A DNA stretch of 64,000 nucleotides, taken from Pontibacter sp. G13. GTDB taxonomy: Bacteria; Bacteroidota; Bacteroidia; J057. Shown in pieces: positions 8,170 through 17,521 of this stretch (the first letter of the stretch is position 1; every line of letters starts with the position of its first letter). The notes below the pieces were generated by a model that saw only the letters and a program-made list of their open reading frames with translations, searched no databases and had not been told where the DNA came from. The position numbers and the translations under genes are program-made. Location: NCBI RefSeq assembly GCF_031851795.1, contig NZ_CP134698.1, positions 1 to 64,000 on the forward strand, written 5' to 3'.

Positions 8170-10404
8170 TCAATCCAATCTAAATCGGGCCTCCTGATCG
8201 CCCACCCACAGGCGGAAGTCCCCGGTCTCAAGTCGTTGTTGCCCCTCGGCATCCCAGAAGGCCAGATGATCGGCGGGGCGGATCTCGAATGACACCTCGC
8301 GGGATTCGCCGGGCTCGAGCCAGACGCGCGCCCATTCCCGGAGTTCGCGGACCGGGCGGGTGACACTTCCGATCTCGTCCTGCAAGAACCATAGGACGGT
8401 CTCGTATCCCGCGCGATCTCCGGTGTTGGAGACCCGCACGGTCGCGGTGAGTGAGCCGCCGACCGTCAACCGATCGGCACTCAACTCGAGATCTGCATAG
8501 GCAAAATTCGTGTAGCTCAATCCGTGGCCAAAGGTCGCCAAGTGGGTCTCATTGGCCACGAGTCCCTGATAGTGCCCCAGATCCATGAGCTTGTGGTTGT
8601 ACGGGTGCCAGTGTCCCGAATGCGCCGGGTAGGAAAACGGCAATTTGCCCGAGGGATTGATCGCGCCGGACAACAGCTCGGCAATCGCCTGCCCCCCCTC
8701 GAATCCGGGCAGTCCCGCCCATACCACCGCCGCACAATCTCCATACACCGCTGAAATCAGGCGCGGACGTCCGGCGATCACCACCAGTACCACCGGCTTG
8801 CCAGTGTCGATGGCGGCGCGCACAGCATCGAGCTGGGCACGCTCCAAGGTCATGTCGTAGATATTTCCGGAGCCTTCGGAGTAGGGCAATTCTCCCACCG
8901 CCATCACGATCGCATCGACATCGGCAGCCGCTCCGGCCCAGTCATCTCCACTGGCCAATATCACCTGATCCTCGCCCAACGATTCCTGCATGGCGGTGTA
9001 CAGGGTATGCATATCCTCGGGGTACAGTTGTTCCTCCCGATCCGGAATCCAGCGCAGCGTCCATCCCCCCGCCAAGACCTGCTTGGAGTCAGCCTGGGGT
9101 CCTCCCAACAAGACGCGCTTGCCGGAAGTCAAGGGCAGCGTGCCGTCATTCGTCATCAGGACGAGGGACTCGCGCGCGGCTTGCAACGACGCGGCCACAT
9201 GCTCGGGCGCCTTGATCCGGTCAAATCGGTCGTTGCGGGGATAGGGATGATCGAAGAGCCCCAGATCGAATTTCAACCGAAGGATACGGGCCACGGACAG
9301 GTCGATCCGTTCCATCGGAATCCGTCCCTCCTCGACCAGTTCCACCAACAGATCGCAGAACTCCGTCGTGAACGGGGTCATGGACATGTCCACACCCGCC
9401 ATGATGGCGATGTATACCGCCTCCTTGGGCGTCTCGGCCACGCGATGGACGGTGTGGAGCCGGATGACATCTTCCCAGTCGGTCACGGCCACGCCTTCAA
9501 ACCCGAGTTCCTCGCGGAGTAGTCCCGTCAGGAGTCGATATGAGGCATGCACGGGAATCCCGTTGATCTCTCCGCCATTGATCATAAAGGTCTTCACGCC
9601 CGCGTCCACGGCAGCGCGGAAGGGCGGCACGAAGAACTCGTAGAGCGTCTGGTCGGAGATCTCGGCAGGTCCGCGATCCCAGCCGGAGCGCGGATCGCTG
9701 TAACCGATGAAGTGCTTGGCGCAGGCCGCCTGCTTGTAGGGGGCGATATCGTCGTGGTCCTGTAGGGCCTCGACAAATGCGGCTCCCATACGGCTGCACA
9801 GGATCGGGTCCTCGCCATACGTCTCGTAGAATCGCGGGAAATGGGGATTGCGGCCGATGTCCAGCACGGGCGCGAAGATCCAAGGATGTCCCAGGTCCGC
9901 AGATTCGCGGCCGATCACCCGCGCCTCTGCCGCCGAGTGGGCGGGATCGAAGGTCGCCGCAAGGTTCAGGCGATGGGGGAAGATCGTGGCATTGTCGACG
10001 TAATTGGTGCCGTGCATGTGATCGATCCCGTAGATGATCGGGATCTGCAGGCGATGGGTGCGGAGATTGGTCTCCTGCACGGTCTGGGAATATGCGTACC
10101 ATTCCTCGGCCGATACGGCGATCCCGTTGAGGAACGAGCCGATGTGGTAGTCCCGCACCAAGGTCTCGACCTTGTTCGGATCGAGGGAAAAGTCGTCGCC
10201 GGGACTGCCGTCCTCATTGAGGATGACTTCCTCGAGCACGGCGGAATGGGTGATCTGGGTCATCTGCCCCACCTTCTCCGGCAGGGTCATCTGTTCGAGC
10301 AAGGATTGGACTCGGGCTTCTATTTCGGGGTGGGCTGCGGCCTCCCGCTGTCTCAGTTCAGTCATGCGTGTTGCTGCTTCATCGGGGATGAACTGATCAT
10401 TCAT
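8170..10404 (-). CDS. Glycoside hydrolase family 3 (beta-glycosidase)
   Basis: This is a 744-residue protein of the usual GH3 size. It has the N-terminal TIM-like domain (about 25-390), the alpha/beta sandwich (about 415-620) and a C-terminal fibronectin-like domain (about 640-744). The catalytic nucleophile is the Asp in GFEGVAVTDWEDV, and the substrate-binding KHFIGY and EARVIGRESADLGHPW motifs are present. There is no signal peptide, so it acts in the cytoplasm or periplasm by an unrecognised route; cytoplasmic is more likely. It is divergent from the symporter gene (187 bp apart) and belongs to the mannobiose cluster. It probably cleaves glucose or mannose from short beta-linked oligosaccharides. 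GH3 sequence alone does not separate beta-glucosidase from beta-mannosidase. Confidence 0.9.
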   Translation of the reverse strand: MNDQFIPDEAATRMTELRQREAAAHPEIEARVQSLLEQMTLPEKVGQMTQITHSAVLEEVILNEDGSPGDDFSLDPNKVETLVRDYHIGSFLNGIAVSAEEWYAYSQTVQETNLRTHRLQIPIIYGIDHMHGTNYVDNATIFPHRLNLAATFDPAHSAAEARVIGRESADLGHPWIFAPVLDIGRNPHFPRFYETYGEDPILCSRMGAAFVEALQDHDDIAPYKQAACAKHFIGYSDPRSGWDRGPAEISDQTLYEFFVPPFRAAVDAGVKTFMINGGEINGIPVHASYRLLTGLLREELGFEGVAVTDWEDVIRLHTVHRVAETPKEAVYIAIMAGVDMSMTPFTTEFCDLLVELVEEGRIPMERIDLSVARILRLKFDLGLFDHPYPRNDRFDRIKAPEHVAASLQAARESLVLMTNDGTLPLTSGKRVLLGGPQADSKQVLAGGWTLRWIPDREEQLYPEDMHTLYTAMQESLGEDQVILASGDDWAGAAADVDAIVMAVGELPYSEGSGNIYDMTLERAQLDAVRAAIDTGKPVVLVVIAGRPRLISAVYGDCAAVVWAGLPGFEGGQAIAELLSGAINPSGKLPFSYPAHSGHWHPYNHKLMDLGHYQGLVANETHLATFGHGLSYTNFAYADLELSADRLTVGGSLTATVRVSNTGDRAGYETVLWFLQDEIGSVTRPVRELREWARVWLEPGESREVSFEIRPADHLAFWDAEGQQRLETGDFRLWVGDQEARFRLD

Positions 10405-10591
10405 CGGGGACGAAACTATCAGGAATGCGTCTTAGAGGTATCCTGCTGTGTACTGAGCTATCCGACAGGTTGGGGCAGGATGGATCGGCCCCGTCCAAAC
10501 CGGATTTTCGTAGTATCCCGAAACCGTATTCCCCGGGCCTATATGGTGCGGTTCGGTCCGGATTTCACCCCAACAACACAAGCCGACCCCT

Positions 10592-12492
10592 ATGGAACTA
10601 GCGGCCCTAGACCTCAGTATTATCGTCCTCTACCTGATCGCCACGGTGCTGATCGGATTCTTCATATCGAAGCAAGCCTCCAAGAACATGGACTCCTACT
10701 TTCTGGGAGGCAAGAGCATCCCGTGGTATGTCCTCGGGGTATCGAATGCTTCGGGCATGTTCGACATCACCGGAACCATGTGGCTGGTGATGCTGATGGT
10801 GGTCTATGGCATCAAGAGTGCATGGATTCCGTGGCTGTGGCCGGTATTCAACCAGATCTTCCTGATGGTGTTCCTATCGGCATGGGTGCGACGCTCCAAT
10901 GTCATGACCGGTGCCGAATGGATGTACACGCGGTTTGGGGACGGTACGGGGGCCAAGCGTTCCAATATCATCGTCATCGCATTTGCCATCATCTCGGTGA
11001 TCGGCTTCCTCGCCTACGCCTTCAAGGGGACGGCAAATTCGCCTTCATCTTCCTGCCGCACGAGATCTCGATGGGCGGTAGCACCTTTGCCTTGTCCGAG
11101 AATTTCTATGGCCTGCTGTTCATCGGCTTGACGGCCATCTACGTCGTCAAGGGCGGGATGTACAGCGTCGTCATCACCGAGGTCCTGCAATTCCTCGTCA
11201 TGACCATCGCGGCCATTGCCGTGGGGGTGATCGCCCTCCAGACCGTCTCTCCCGAGACCTTGGCGGCGCTGGTTCCGGAAGACTGGACCAACCTCTTCTT
11301 CGGATGGGAACTGAGCATGGAATGGGACGGCGTCATGGCCGCGGCCAACACCAATATCGCCGACCACGGCTACAGCCTCTTCGGCTTGTTCTTCATGATG
11401 ATGGTCTTCAAGGGCATCCTCGTGTCGCTGGCGGGTCCGGCGCCCAACTACGACATGCAGCGCATCCTCTCCACGAGGTCTCCACGTGAGGCTTCGCTGA
11501 TGAGCGGCTTCGTCTCGCTGGTACTATTCGTGCCGCGCTACCTGATGATTGCGGGTATCGCCGTGCTGGGCATCGTGGGGTTGACCCAATTGGGCAATCT
11601 GGACCCGATCTCTTCCGAGGGCATCGCCGACTTCGAGCGCATCCTGCCCTTCGTGATCAAGGAATACGTGCCGAGTGGCCTATTGGGACTCCTGCTCGCG
11701 GGACTGCTGGCGGCCTTCATGTCCACCGTGGCCGCAACCGTCAATGCCGCTCCAGCCTATCTCGTCAACGACATCTACAAGAAATACATCAATCCCGGTG
11801 CCAGCGACAAGACCTATATCCGGATGAGCTACCTCGCCACGGTCGTGGTCGTGGTCGTGGGGGTCATCTTCGGGTACCTCACCGAATCGATCAACCAAGT
11901 CACCCAATGGATCGTGAACGCGCTCTGGGGGGGCTATGCCGTAGCCAATATCCTGAAATGGTACTGGTGGCGACTCAATGGCCACGGCTACTTCTGGGGC
12001 ATGCTCGCGGGCATCTTCGGGGCATTGTTCCTCTCCGATGGCTTCCTGCTCTCCAATGAAGCCCTATCCTTCATCGACCTGCAGCCCGACCTGTTGCGAT
12101 TCCCATTGATCATGGGCATCTCGCTGATCGGCTGTATCGTGGGGAGCTACCAATCCGAGCCACATGACATGGAGACCCTCAAGCAATTCTACAAGACCGT
12201 ACGTCCTTGGGGATTCTGGAAACCCGTGCATGAGGCTGTCGTGGCCGAGGACCCGGAATTCGTCAGCGACGCCAACTTCGGCATGGACATGCTCAACGTG
12301 GCCGTGGGCATCATCTGGCAGACCTCCATGGTCGCATTGGCCATGTTCTGGGTGGCAGGCCAACATACCGCTGCCATGATCTCCGCCGCCGTGATGATCG
12401 GGACCTCCTTCTTGCTGAAGAAAACCTGGTACGACCGGCTCGAACCCGCGGAGGAAACGCCTCAGGAGGCCTCCTCCATTCCCGTCAAGTAA
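10592..12492 (+). pseudogene. Sodium:solute symporter (SSS), single frameshift
   Basis: This is a Na+/sugar symporter of the SSS family. The first frame runs from the ATG at 10592 (ELAALDLSIIVLYLIATVLI, SYFLGGKSIPWYVLGVSNAS) to about residue 146. The second frame continues without loss (FAFIFLPHEISMGGSTFALS, GGMYSVVITEVLQFLVMTI, YDMQRILSTRSPREA, GLLGLLLAGLLAAFMSTVAA). The break lies near 11032, where GGGGACGGC appears to lack one base (a codon for Ile or similar after AAG GGG). The rebuilt protein is about 634 residues, normal for the family. In Bacteroides fragilis a related Na+/sugar symporter sits with mannosylglucose phosphorylase, and here the GH130 gene follows 90 bp downstream. It is either a fresh null allele or a sequencing indel. 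Confidence 0.85.
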
Positions 12493-12498
12493 TCTCCC

Positions 12499-12530
12499 TG
12501 TATCTGGGCCGATTGACAGGCCCAGATACA
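12499..12530 (+). terminator. Hairpin between symporter and GH130 genes
   Basis: A perfect 12-bp stem, TGTATCTGGGCC with GGCCCAGATACA, encloses an 8-base loop and is followed by GATTTTCG. It begins 6 bp after the symporter stop and may terminate or attenuate transcription into the GH130 gene. Confidence 0.7.
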
Positions 12531-12582
12531 GATTTTCGCATCATACATTCCATACAACTTGTATCCTGATTTTCTGAACACC

Positions 12583-13768
12583 ATGAGTCATTCCAGCAAA
12601 CTGACCCAGCTCCTTGCCGACCAAGAGGCCTTCCTCGCTCGTCCCAATCCCAAGGCCGAGGGCGGCAACGGCGTCTTTGACCGATATGCATATCCCATCC
12701 TGACCAAGGACCATGTACCCTTGTCCTGGCGATACGACTTCGATCCGGCGACCAATCCCTTCCTGATGGAGCGACAAGGGATCAATGCCGTCTTCAATGC
12801 CGGAGCCATCGAATATGGCGGCAAGATCTGCCTGGCAGCCCGGATCGAGGGCTACGATCGCAAGTCCTTCTTCGGGATCGCGGAGAGCGACAACGGGATC
12901 GATGGATTCCGATTTCGGGAGTTCCCCCTGCAGTTTCCGGAGACCGAGGACCCGGACATCAATGTCTACGACATGCGCCTCACCCAGCATGAAGACGGTT
13001 GGATCTACGGGGTGTTCTGCACCGAGCGCAGCGCAGGACCCGGATGCTCCTGCGGGCGACACCTCCTCGGCGATCGCCCAGTGCGGGATCATCCGCTCCA
13101 AGGATCTGGAAAGCTGGGAACGCCTCCCAGATCTGGTCACTCCTTCCAAACAGCAGCGCAACTGCGTCCTGCATCCGGAATTCGTGGACGGCCAGTACTT
13201 CTTCTATACCCGCCCACAGGATGACTTCATCAACCCCGGGTCGGGCGGCGGGATCGGCTGGGGGCTCGTGGCCGACATCGAACGCCCCGCCATCGAGGCG
13301 GAATATGTGATGGAGGAACGAGTCTACCACACCATCAAGGAACTCAAGAATGGCCAAGGTCCCGCTCCGATCAAGACCGAACGGGGATGGCTGCATATGG
13401 CCCATGGCGTGCGCAACACGGCAGCCGGCCTCCGATATGTCCTCTATCTCTTCATGACGGATCTAGCTGAACCCTGGAAGGTGACCCACCGTCCGGGCGG
13501 ATACTTCATCGCGCCGGAAGGGGCCGAGCGCGTGGGGGATGTCTCCAATGTGGCCTTCGCCAATGGATGGGTCGCCAAGGACAATGGGGAAGTATACATC
13601 TACTATGCCTCCTCCGACACACGCATGCACGTGGCCACCAGTACCATCGAGCAGCTGGTGGACTACACCGTCAATACGCCTGAGGATGGCCTGCGCTCCG
13701 CTGCGAGTGTGGCCCAGCGCATCGAGCTGATCAAGAAGAACCAACGGGCAATGGCCGCAGTGAAATAG
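12583..13768 (+). pseudogene. GH130 4-O-beta-mannosylglucose phosphorylase, single frameshift
   Basis: The protein matches the GH130_1 type over its full length of about 395 residues: [20 protein letters not shown], then [20 protein letters not shown], then (after the break) [51 protein letters not shown] and [16 protein letters not shown]130_1 enzymes split mannosyl-beta-1,4-glucose with phosphate into mannose-1-phosphate and glucose in the cytoplasm. The frame changes by one extra base between 13025 and 13045, just after the FCTER segment. The start is the ATG at 12583; an upstream TTG at 12559 is unlikely. The substrate would come from the 2-epimerase encoded at 55403-56605. It is otherwise intact, so the frameshift is recent or an artefact. 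Confidence 0.88.
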
Positions 13769-13795
13769 CGATTGAGTTGAGACTTCTCAAGAAGC

Positions 13796-13821
13796 GGGGC
13801 TGTACGACGCTGTACAGCCCC
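13796..13821 (+). terminator. Terminator after the GH130 gene
   Basis: GGGGCTGTAC pairs perfectly with GTACAGCCCC around a 6-base loop, followed by GTTGTGTATTT. It lies 28 bp after the GH130 stop. Confidence 0.75.
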
Positions 13822-13848
13822 GTTGTGTATTTGGGGGAATGGATCTCG

Positions 13849-14017
13849 CGGTGCGGATGGCCCTGCGGGGCGTGAAGTGTCTGGAAGGGGAGGCGCAGCC
13901 GAAGTCCCGGAGCTCGCGGAGGGACCGAGCGACTAGCGAGCCTGCAAGACGCTGACCCGGCGGCCGATCCTGTCGGGGAGGCATCAGATGCCCAGCACGC
14001 CGGGGCACGCCCAACTC
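13849..14017 (-). repeat. Interspersed intergenic repeat, copy B (inverted relative to copy A)
   Basis: Read on the minus strand this block aligns with 7064-7235, including GTCGCTCGGTCCCTCCGC, CTCCGGGACTTCGGCT and the leading GTGCCCCGGCGTGCTGGGC. The middle section (about 40 bases) differs between copies. Like copy A it occupies the space between two convergent transcription units and directly follows a terminator hairpin. Confidence 0.7.
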
Positions 14018-14031
14018 CTCATCCAAGCCCA

Positions 14032-15308
14032 TCAGCATCTCTGCCCTGCCCGGGACCTTTGCCCCAATTCTCGCTTGACAGCCGGAATGCCCCAGATCGC
14101 GATGACCAGTCCCGCCATGAGATATCCTGCCGCCAGCCATGCAATCCCGTTTCTCAGTCCGATATGCTCCTTCAAGATCCCGAGGACCCAGGGGGCGGTA
14201 CCTCCCAAGATGAATGCCGCGAATCCCATGAGTCCCGACAGGGTGGCCTGATATTGCCGGTCGATCACATCGAAGACGGCTGCGAATATATTGGTGTCGT
14301 AGATGCCGCGGAAGAATCCGAATCCCGCCAATCCGACGGCCATCCAGAAGAGGTTGCCGCCCAGTCCGGTGAGGAGGATGAAGGGCACGCCCAGCAACAA
14401 GGCCCACGCCTGTAGCACGGGGCGGATATGTGCCCGGCTCCGCACCCAGCGATCGGTGACCGCCCCACCGATCAGCACCCCGAGGAATGCCGCGACATGG
14501 TGCCAGAAATTGGCGTGAAACCCGGCCTTGCCCGCGGGAATCCCAGTTCTTCGTGGATCAGCGTGGGCATCCAGGTGAGGAATCCCACTCCGGTGAAGAC
14601 CATGCAGCTGAAGGCCAAGGTGAGCCAGCGTGCCGCGGGACTCGCCCAACAGGCGCGGACCGCTTCGGAGAGCTTCACGGAGACATGGGGTTGGGCGGGA
14701 ATGGATGGGGGTCGTTCCCGAAGGCGAAACGCCAGCACCACGGCCAGCAGGAGCGCCACCGATCCAAACAGCCAAAATGCCGGACGCCATCCCCAACGCT
14801 CTCCCACATAGCCCGCCAGCGTACCGGAGACGATCACGCCGACATACAGCGAGGTCTGGAAGATGGAGAAGGCGAGCGAACGGGTCCTGTCGTGCCAATC
14901 GGCCAACAGTGCCACCGCGGAGGGGCCGAATGGGGCTTCGCCGGTGGCCACGGCAATCGACCGGAACGCCACCAGCACCCAGATGTGCCCTGCAAATCCT
15001 GTGAGGATCGCCATGGAGGCCCATCCCACCACGCTCCATGCGATCACCTTGGAGCGCTGGAACCGATCTCCAAGATAGCCTGCCACGGGCACCGAAAGGG
15101 CCAGCACCCACAACAGGATCGTCGCCACCATGCCCATGTCCGCGTCGGTCAGTCCCAGATCGTCCCGCAGGGGCGTCAGGACGACATTGTAGACCTGCTT
15201 GTCCGCCTGCCCCAGAAAGTAGGCCCACCAGAGCCAGAAGAGCAGTTCCCATCGGTAGTTGCCCGCCCGAAGCGGGGCATGCGCGCGCTGTGCGAGTCGA
15301 TCATCCAT
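14032..15308 (-). pseudogene. MFS transporter, single frameshift
   Basis: This is a 12-helix major facilitator. The first frame starts at the ATG at 15308 and covers about the first 258 residues: AYFLGQADKQVYNVVLTPLR, the helix 2-3 loop motif GYLGDRFQRSK, and GEAPFGPSAVALLADW. The rest is in another frame: AGFHANFWHHVAAFLGVLIG, GGAVTDRWVRSRAH, GFFRGIYDTNIFAAVFDVID. The break is near 14537, where CCCGCGGG appears to lack one base. The rebuilt length of about 425 is normal. Context (GH130 gene convergent, GntR gene divergent) suggests a sugar or sugar-acid substrate, but which one is unknown. Confidence 0.82.
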
Positions 15309-15502
15309 GAATTATGCAGATTCGGCCCAGCTGAGGGACTGGGCAATAGGCCGCTAGATACCGCCATTTACAAGTACAGCCGTCCTGCCCTGTATCGCTT
15401 GTGGGCGGGAATGGGGGAGATTTTTTGGGGCGGCAGAAAACAAACCCGAAATCAACTGAAAAACAACGATTTACAGAACATGACGAGTAGTTGCACAAAT
15501 CC

Positions 15503-15523
15503 TTTGTGTAGAAAATACACAAA
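15503..15523. promoter_or_regulatory. GntR operator candidate 1
   Basis: A perfect palindrome, TTTGTGTA-gaaaa-TACACAAA, lies in the divergent region between the MFS and GntR genes. Its centre is 52 bp, about five helical turns, from the second site, so two bound dimers would sit on the same DNA face. Confidence 0.7.
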
Positions 15524-15554
15524 GATAATTGCAAAAATCGCGGACCACGCCTAT

Positions 15555-15575
15555 ATTGTGTAATAAGTACACAAT
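15555..15575. promoter_or_regulatory. GntR operator candidate 2, overlapping the likely promoter
   Basis: ATTGTGTA-ataag-TACACAAT has the same half-site (TTGTGTA-N5-TACACAA core) and the same 5-base spacer as the first site. It overlaps TATATTG at 15552-15558, which resembles the Bacteroidota -7 element (TAnnTTTG) and has a TTG 20 bases upstream at 15529-15531. Binding here would block transcription of the GntR gene itself, so autorepression is likely. Confidence 0.7.
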
Positions 15576-15623
15576 GAGACACGACACCGTCTAATTCCTC
15601 CTGACTACTAACCTACTGCGATC

Positions 15624-16655
15624 ATGCCTCAAATCCTCACCAGCAAACTGGACCGGATCGACCAGAATTCCCGGTTGCCCAAATATCGCCAAGTCATCAA
15701 CACCATCCTGTGCGACATCAACCAGGAGTTGTTCAAGCCCGGCGACCGGATTCCCTCCATCAACGAGACCAGCGAGGAGTACTACCTCTCCCGCGACACG
15801 GTCGAGAAGGCCTACAAGGAACTGAGCCGTCGGGGGATCATCACCTCCATTCCGGGCAAGGGCTACTACGTCAACGCCAATTCGGAGCTGGCCAAGCTCA
15901 AGGTGCTGGTTGCGGTAGATGAGCTGAGCGACACCAAGAAGGTCCTGTACCAATCATTTGTCAAGACGCTGGGCAAATATGCCAGTGTGACCCTGCATGT
16001 CCACCATGGGCAGTTCAAATGCTTCGAGCATCTGCTGCTGGACCATCTGGGTGAATACGACCACTACGTCGTGATGCCCCACTTCCGGGAGCCCGCATCG
16101 AAGGTCATGGAAGTCCTGCGAAAGATTCCCCGCAACAAGCTGTTGGTGCTGGACCGCATGGTCCCCGGCCTTCCTGACAACACCTCCGCCGTCTACCAGC
16201 GATTTTCGCAGGATATCTACGAGGCGCTTCATTCGGGAGCTTCCCTGCTGGAGAAATACCGAAAGTTCTACCTGGTCGCTCCTGCCGACAGTTCCTATCC
16301 GGAAGAGATCCAAGCGGGATTCACGACCTTCTGCCAATCCACCAAGCTCCCCTACGAAATCGTCCCCCATCTTCAAGGCCATGATGTCCAGGCTGGGTCG
16401 GCCTATTTCACCCTCAACCAGCGGGATCTCCTGCACCTGATCAAGACTTCCCGCAACCAAGGGCTCACCCCCGGACAGGAGCTGGGCGTGTTGGCATACG
16501 GGGACACCCCCGTCAACGAAGTGCTGGCAGGCGGTATCACCGCGCTGACCACCGACCAACAGCGCATGGGGCAGACCGCAGCCGATATGATCCTCAATAA
16601 GCGTCGGATACAGGTCCACAATCCTTTCTACCTCGTTGAACGCCATTCATTGTAG
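15624..16655 (+). CDS. GntR-family regulator with sugar-binding (LacI-like) effector domain
   Basis: This is a 343-residue protein. The N-terminal winged helix (about 15-85) shows the GntR pattern FKPGDRIPSINETSEEYYLS and SRDTVEKAYKELSRRGIITS with GKGYYV. Residues 90-340 form a periplasmic-binding-protein-like domain, ending LGVLAYGDTPVNEVLAGGIT and MGQTAADMILNKR, typical of Bacteroidota sugar-responsive GntR proteins. It is divergent from the MFS gene across a 315-bp region carrying two identical-type palindromes. It is probably a repressor of the mannobiose cluster and of itself. The inducer is probably a mannose-containing disaccharide, inferred from context only. Confidence 0.88.
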   Translation: MPQILTSKLDRIDQNSRLPKYRQVINTILCDINQELFKPGDRIPSINETSEEYYLSRDTVEKAYKELSRRGIITSIPGKGYYVNANSELAKLKVLVAVDELSDTKKVLYQSFVKTLGKYASVTLHVHHGQFKCFEHLLLDHLGEYDHYVVMPHFREPASKVMEVLRKIPRNKLLVLDRMVPGLPDNTSAVYQRFSQDIYEALHSGASLLEKYRKFYLVAPADSSYPEEIQAGFTTFCQSTKLPYEIVPHLQGHDVQAGSAYFTLNQRDLLHLIKTSRNQGLTPGQELGVLAYGDTPVNEVLAGGITALTTDQQRMGQTAADMILNKRRIQVHNPFYLVERHSL

Positions 16656-16799
16656 TCAGCGGTTTGCTACCCGATCTCTCTGTGGATGCGGCGCCGGAAA
16701 CATCTCGTCTGGAACCCCAGCTTGATTTTTCCTCCTCGCATCCGCCCTAGGTCTCTATGCAACACCATCAGTTTGAATATTGTAGTAGTCTGTTTAATC

Positions 16800-16831
16800 A
16801 AACGCGGGTCGCCTTGGGTGATTCCGCGTTT
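16800..16831 (+). terminator. Hairpin after the GntR gene
   Basis: AAACGCGG pairs with CCGCGTTT around a 16-base loop, followed by TTGG. It lies in the AT-rich 330-bp gap between the GntR gene and the secretion operon; nothing else was recognised in that gap. Confidence 0.55.
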
Positions 16832-16987
16832 TTGGCTTTGGGCGATTTTCGAGCCAGAAAAACACCTAATATCCTCATTTACAAAATATTACAATCTATT
16901 CCATTTCCTTTTTTCTGAGCAAATGGAAAATTTTGTGTTCCGATTTGGAGGTCTGTATCCCTAGCTTGATCAAAACGACCAAGCATC

Positions 16988-17521
16988 ATGTACAGACATT
17001 TCATTCTCACGGTGTCCTGCTGCGGCTGCATCTTCTCCCTACCGGAGGGGAGCATGGGATTCGGTCCACCTCCGATCTGCGTATCCCCCGAAATCCGTTC
17101 CCATGCGGAGTATCATCCCAACGGGCATCTCAAGCAACGATACCAATACTATCTCGACACTTGGTCCCGTCAGCACATCCTGCATGGCCGCTGGACCGCT
17201 TGGCGATCCGATGGGACGGTCAGGGAGGAACGGACCTACGAACATGGAGAGCTATCGGGCTCGACCCTCCAGTACGACCGGGCGGGTAGGCTCAGGCGGG
17301 AGATTTCCCACCGCGAGGATCAGAAGGATGGCACCGTGCGAACCTACGACAGCAAGGGCAGGCTGCGCGGCATCCGGCATTGGGAGCAAGGTCTACCGAC
17401 CGGTCCTCGCGAGCGATTCTCCAAGCAGGGGGAACTGAAGTCCCGCAAGCCCTGGGTGCGTCAGCGGATGCGCCGAATCGCCCAGCAGTCCCAAGACCCG
17501 AAAACCCCGTCGGAACCATGA
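16988..17521 (+). CDS. MORN-repeat exported protein, first gene of the secretin operon
   Basis: This 177-residue protein has a short N-terminal hydrophobic stretch (RHFILTVSCCGCIFSL) and then MORN/YwqK-like repeats: EYHPNGHLKQRYQYY, HGRWTAWRSDGTVREERTYE, GELSGSTLQYDRAGRLRREI and GTVRTYDSKGRLRGIRHWE. The C-terminus is very basic. Its stop overlaps the secretin start (ATGA at 17518-17521), so the two are translationally coupled. Such repeats often act as surface or scaffold modules; a role in assembling the secretin is possible but unproven. Confidence 0.7.
   Translation: MYRHFILTVSCCGCIFSLPEGSMGFGPPPICVSPEIRSHAEYHPNGHLKQRYQYYLDTWSRQHILHGRWTAWRSDGTVREERTYEHGELSGSTLQYDRAGRLRREISHREDQKDGTVRTYDSKGRLRGIRHWEQGLPTGPRERFSKQGELKSRKPWVRQRMRRIAQQSQDPKTPSEP

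Noticed and set aside
10446-10456. A TGTGTA half-site before the symporter gene as a third GntR operator.
   Set aside because: Only one half matches; the partner arm TACACA is missing.
11020-11045. Programmed -1 frameshift in the symporter gene.
   Set aside because: No slippery heptamer or downstream structure is evident, and two neighbouring genes have similar single-base breaks of different sign.
13796-13835. The dyad after GH130 as a GntR operator because it contains TGTACAGC and TGTGTA.
   Set aside because: It is a plain GC-rich terminator stem; the arms and spacer differ from the two matched operators.
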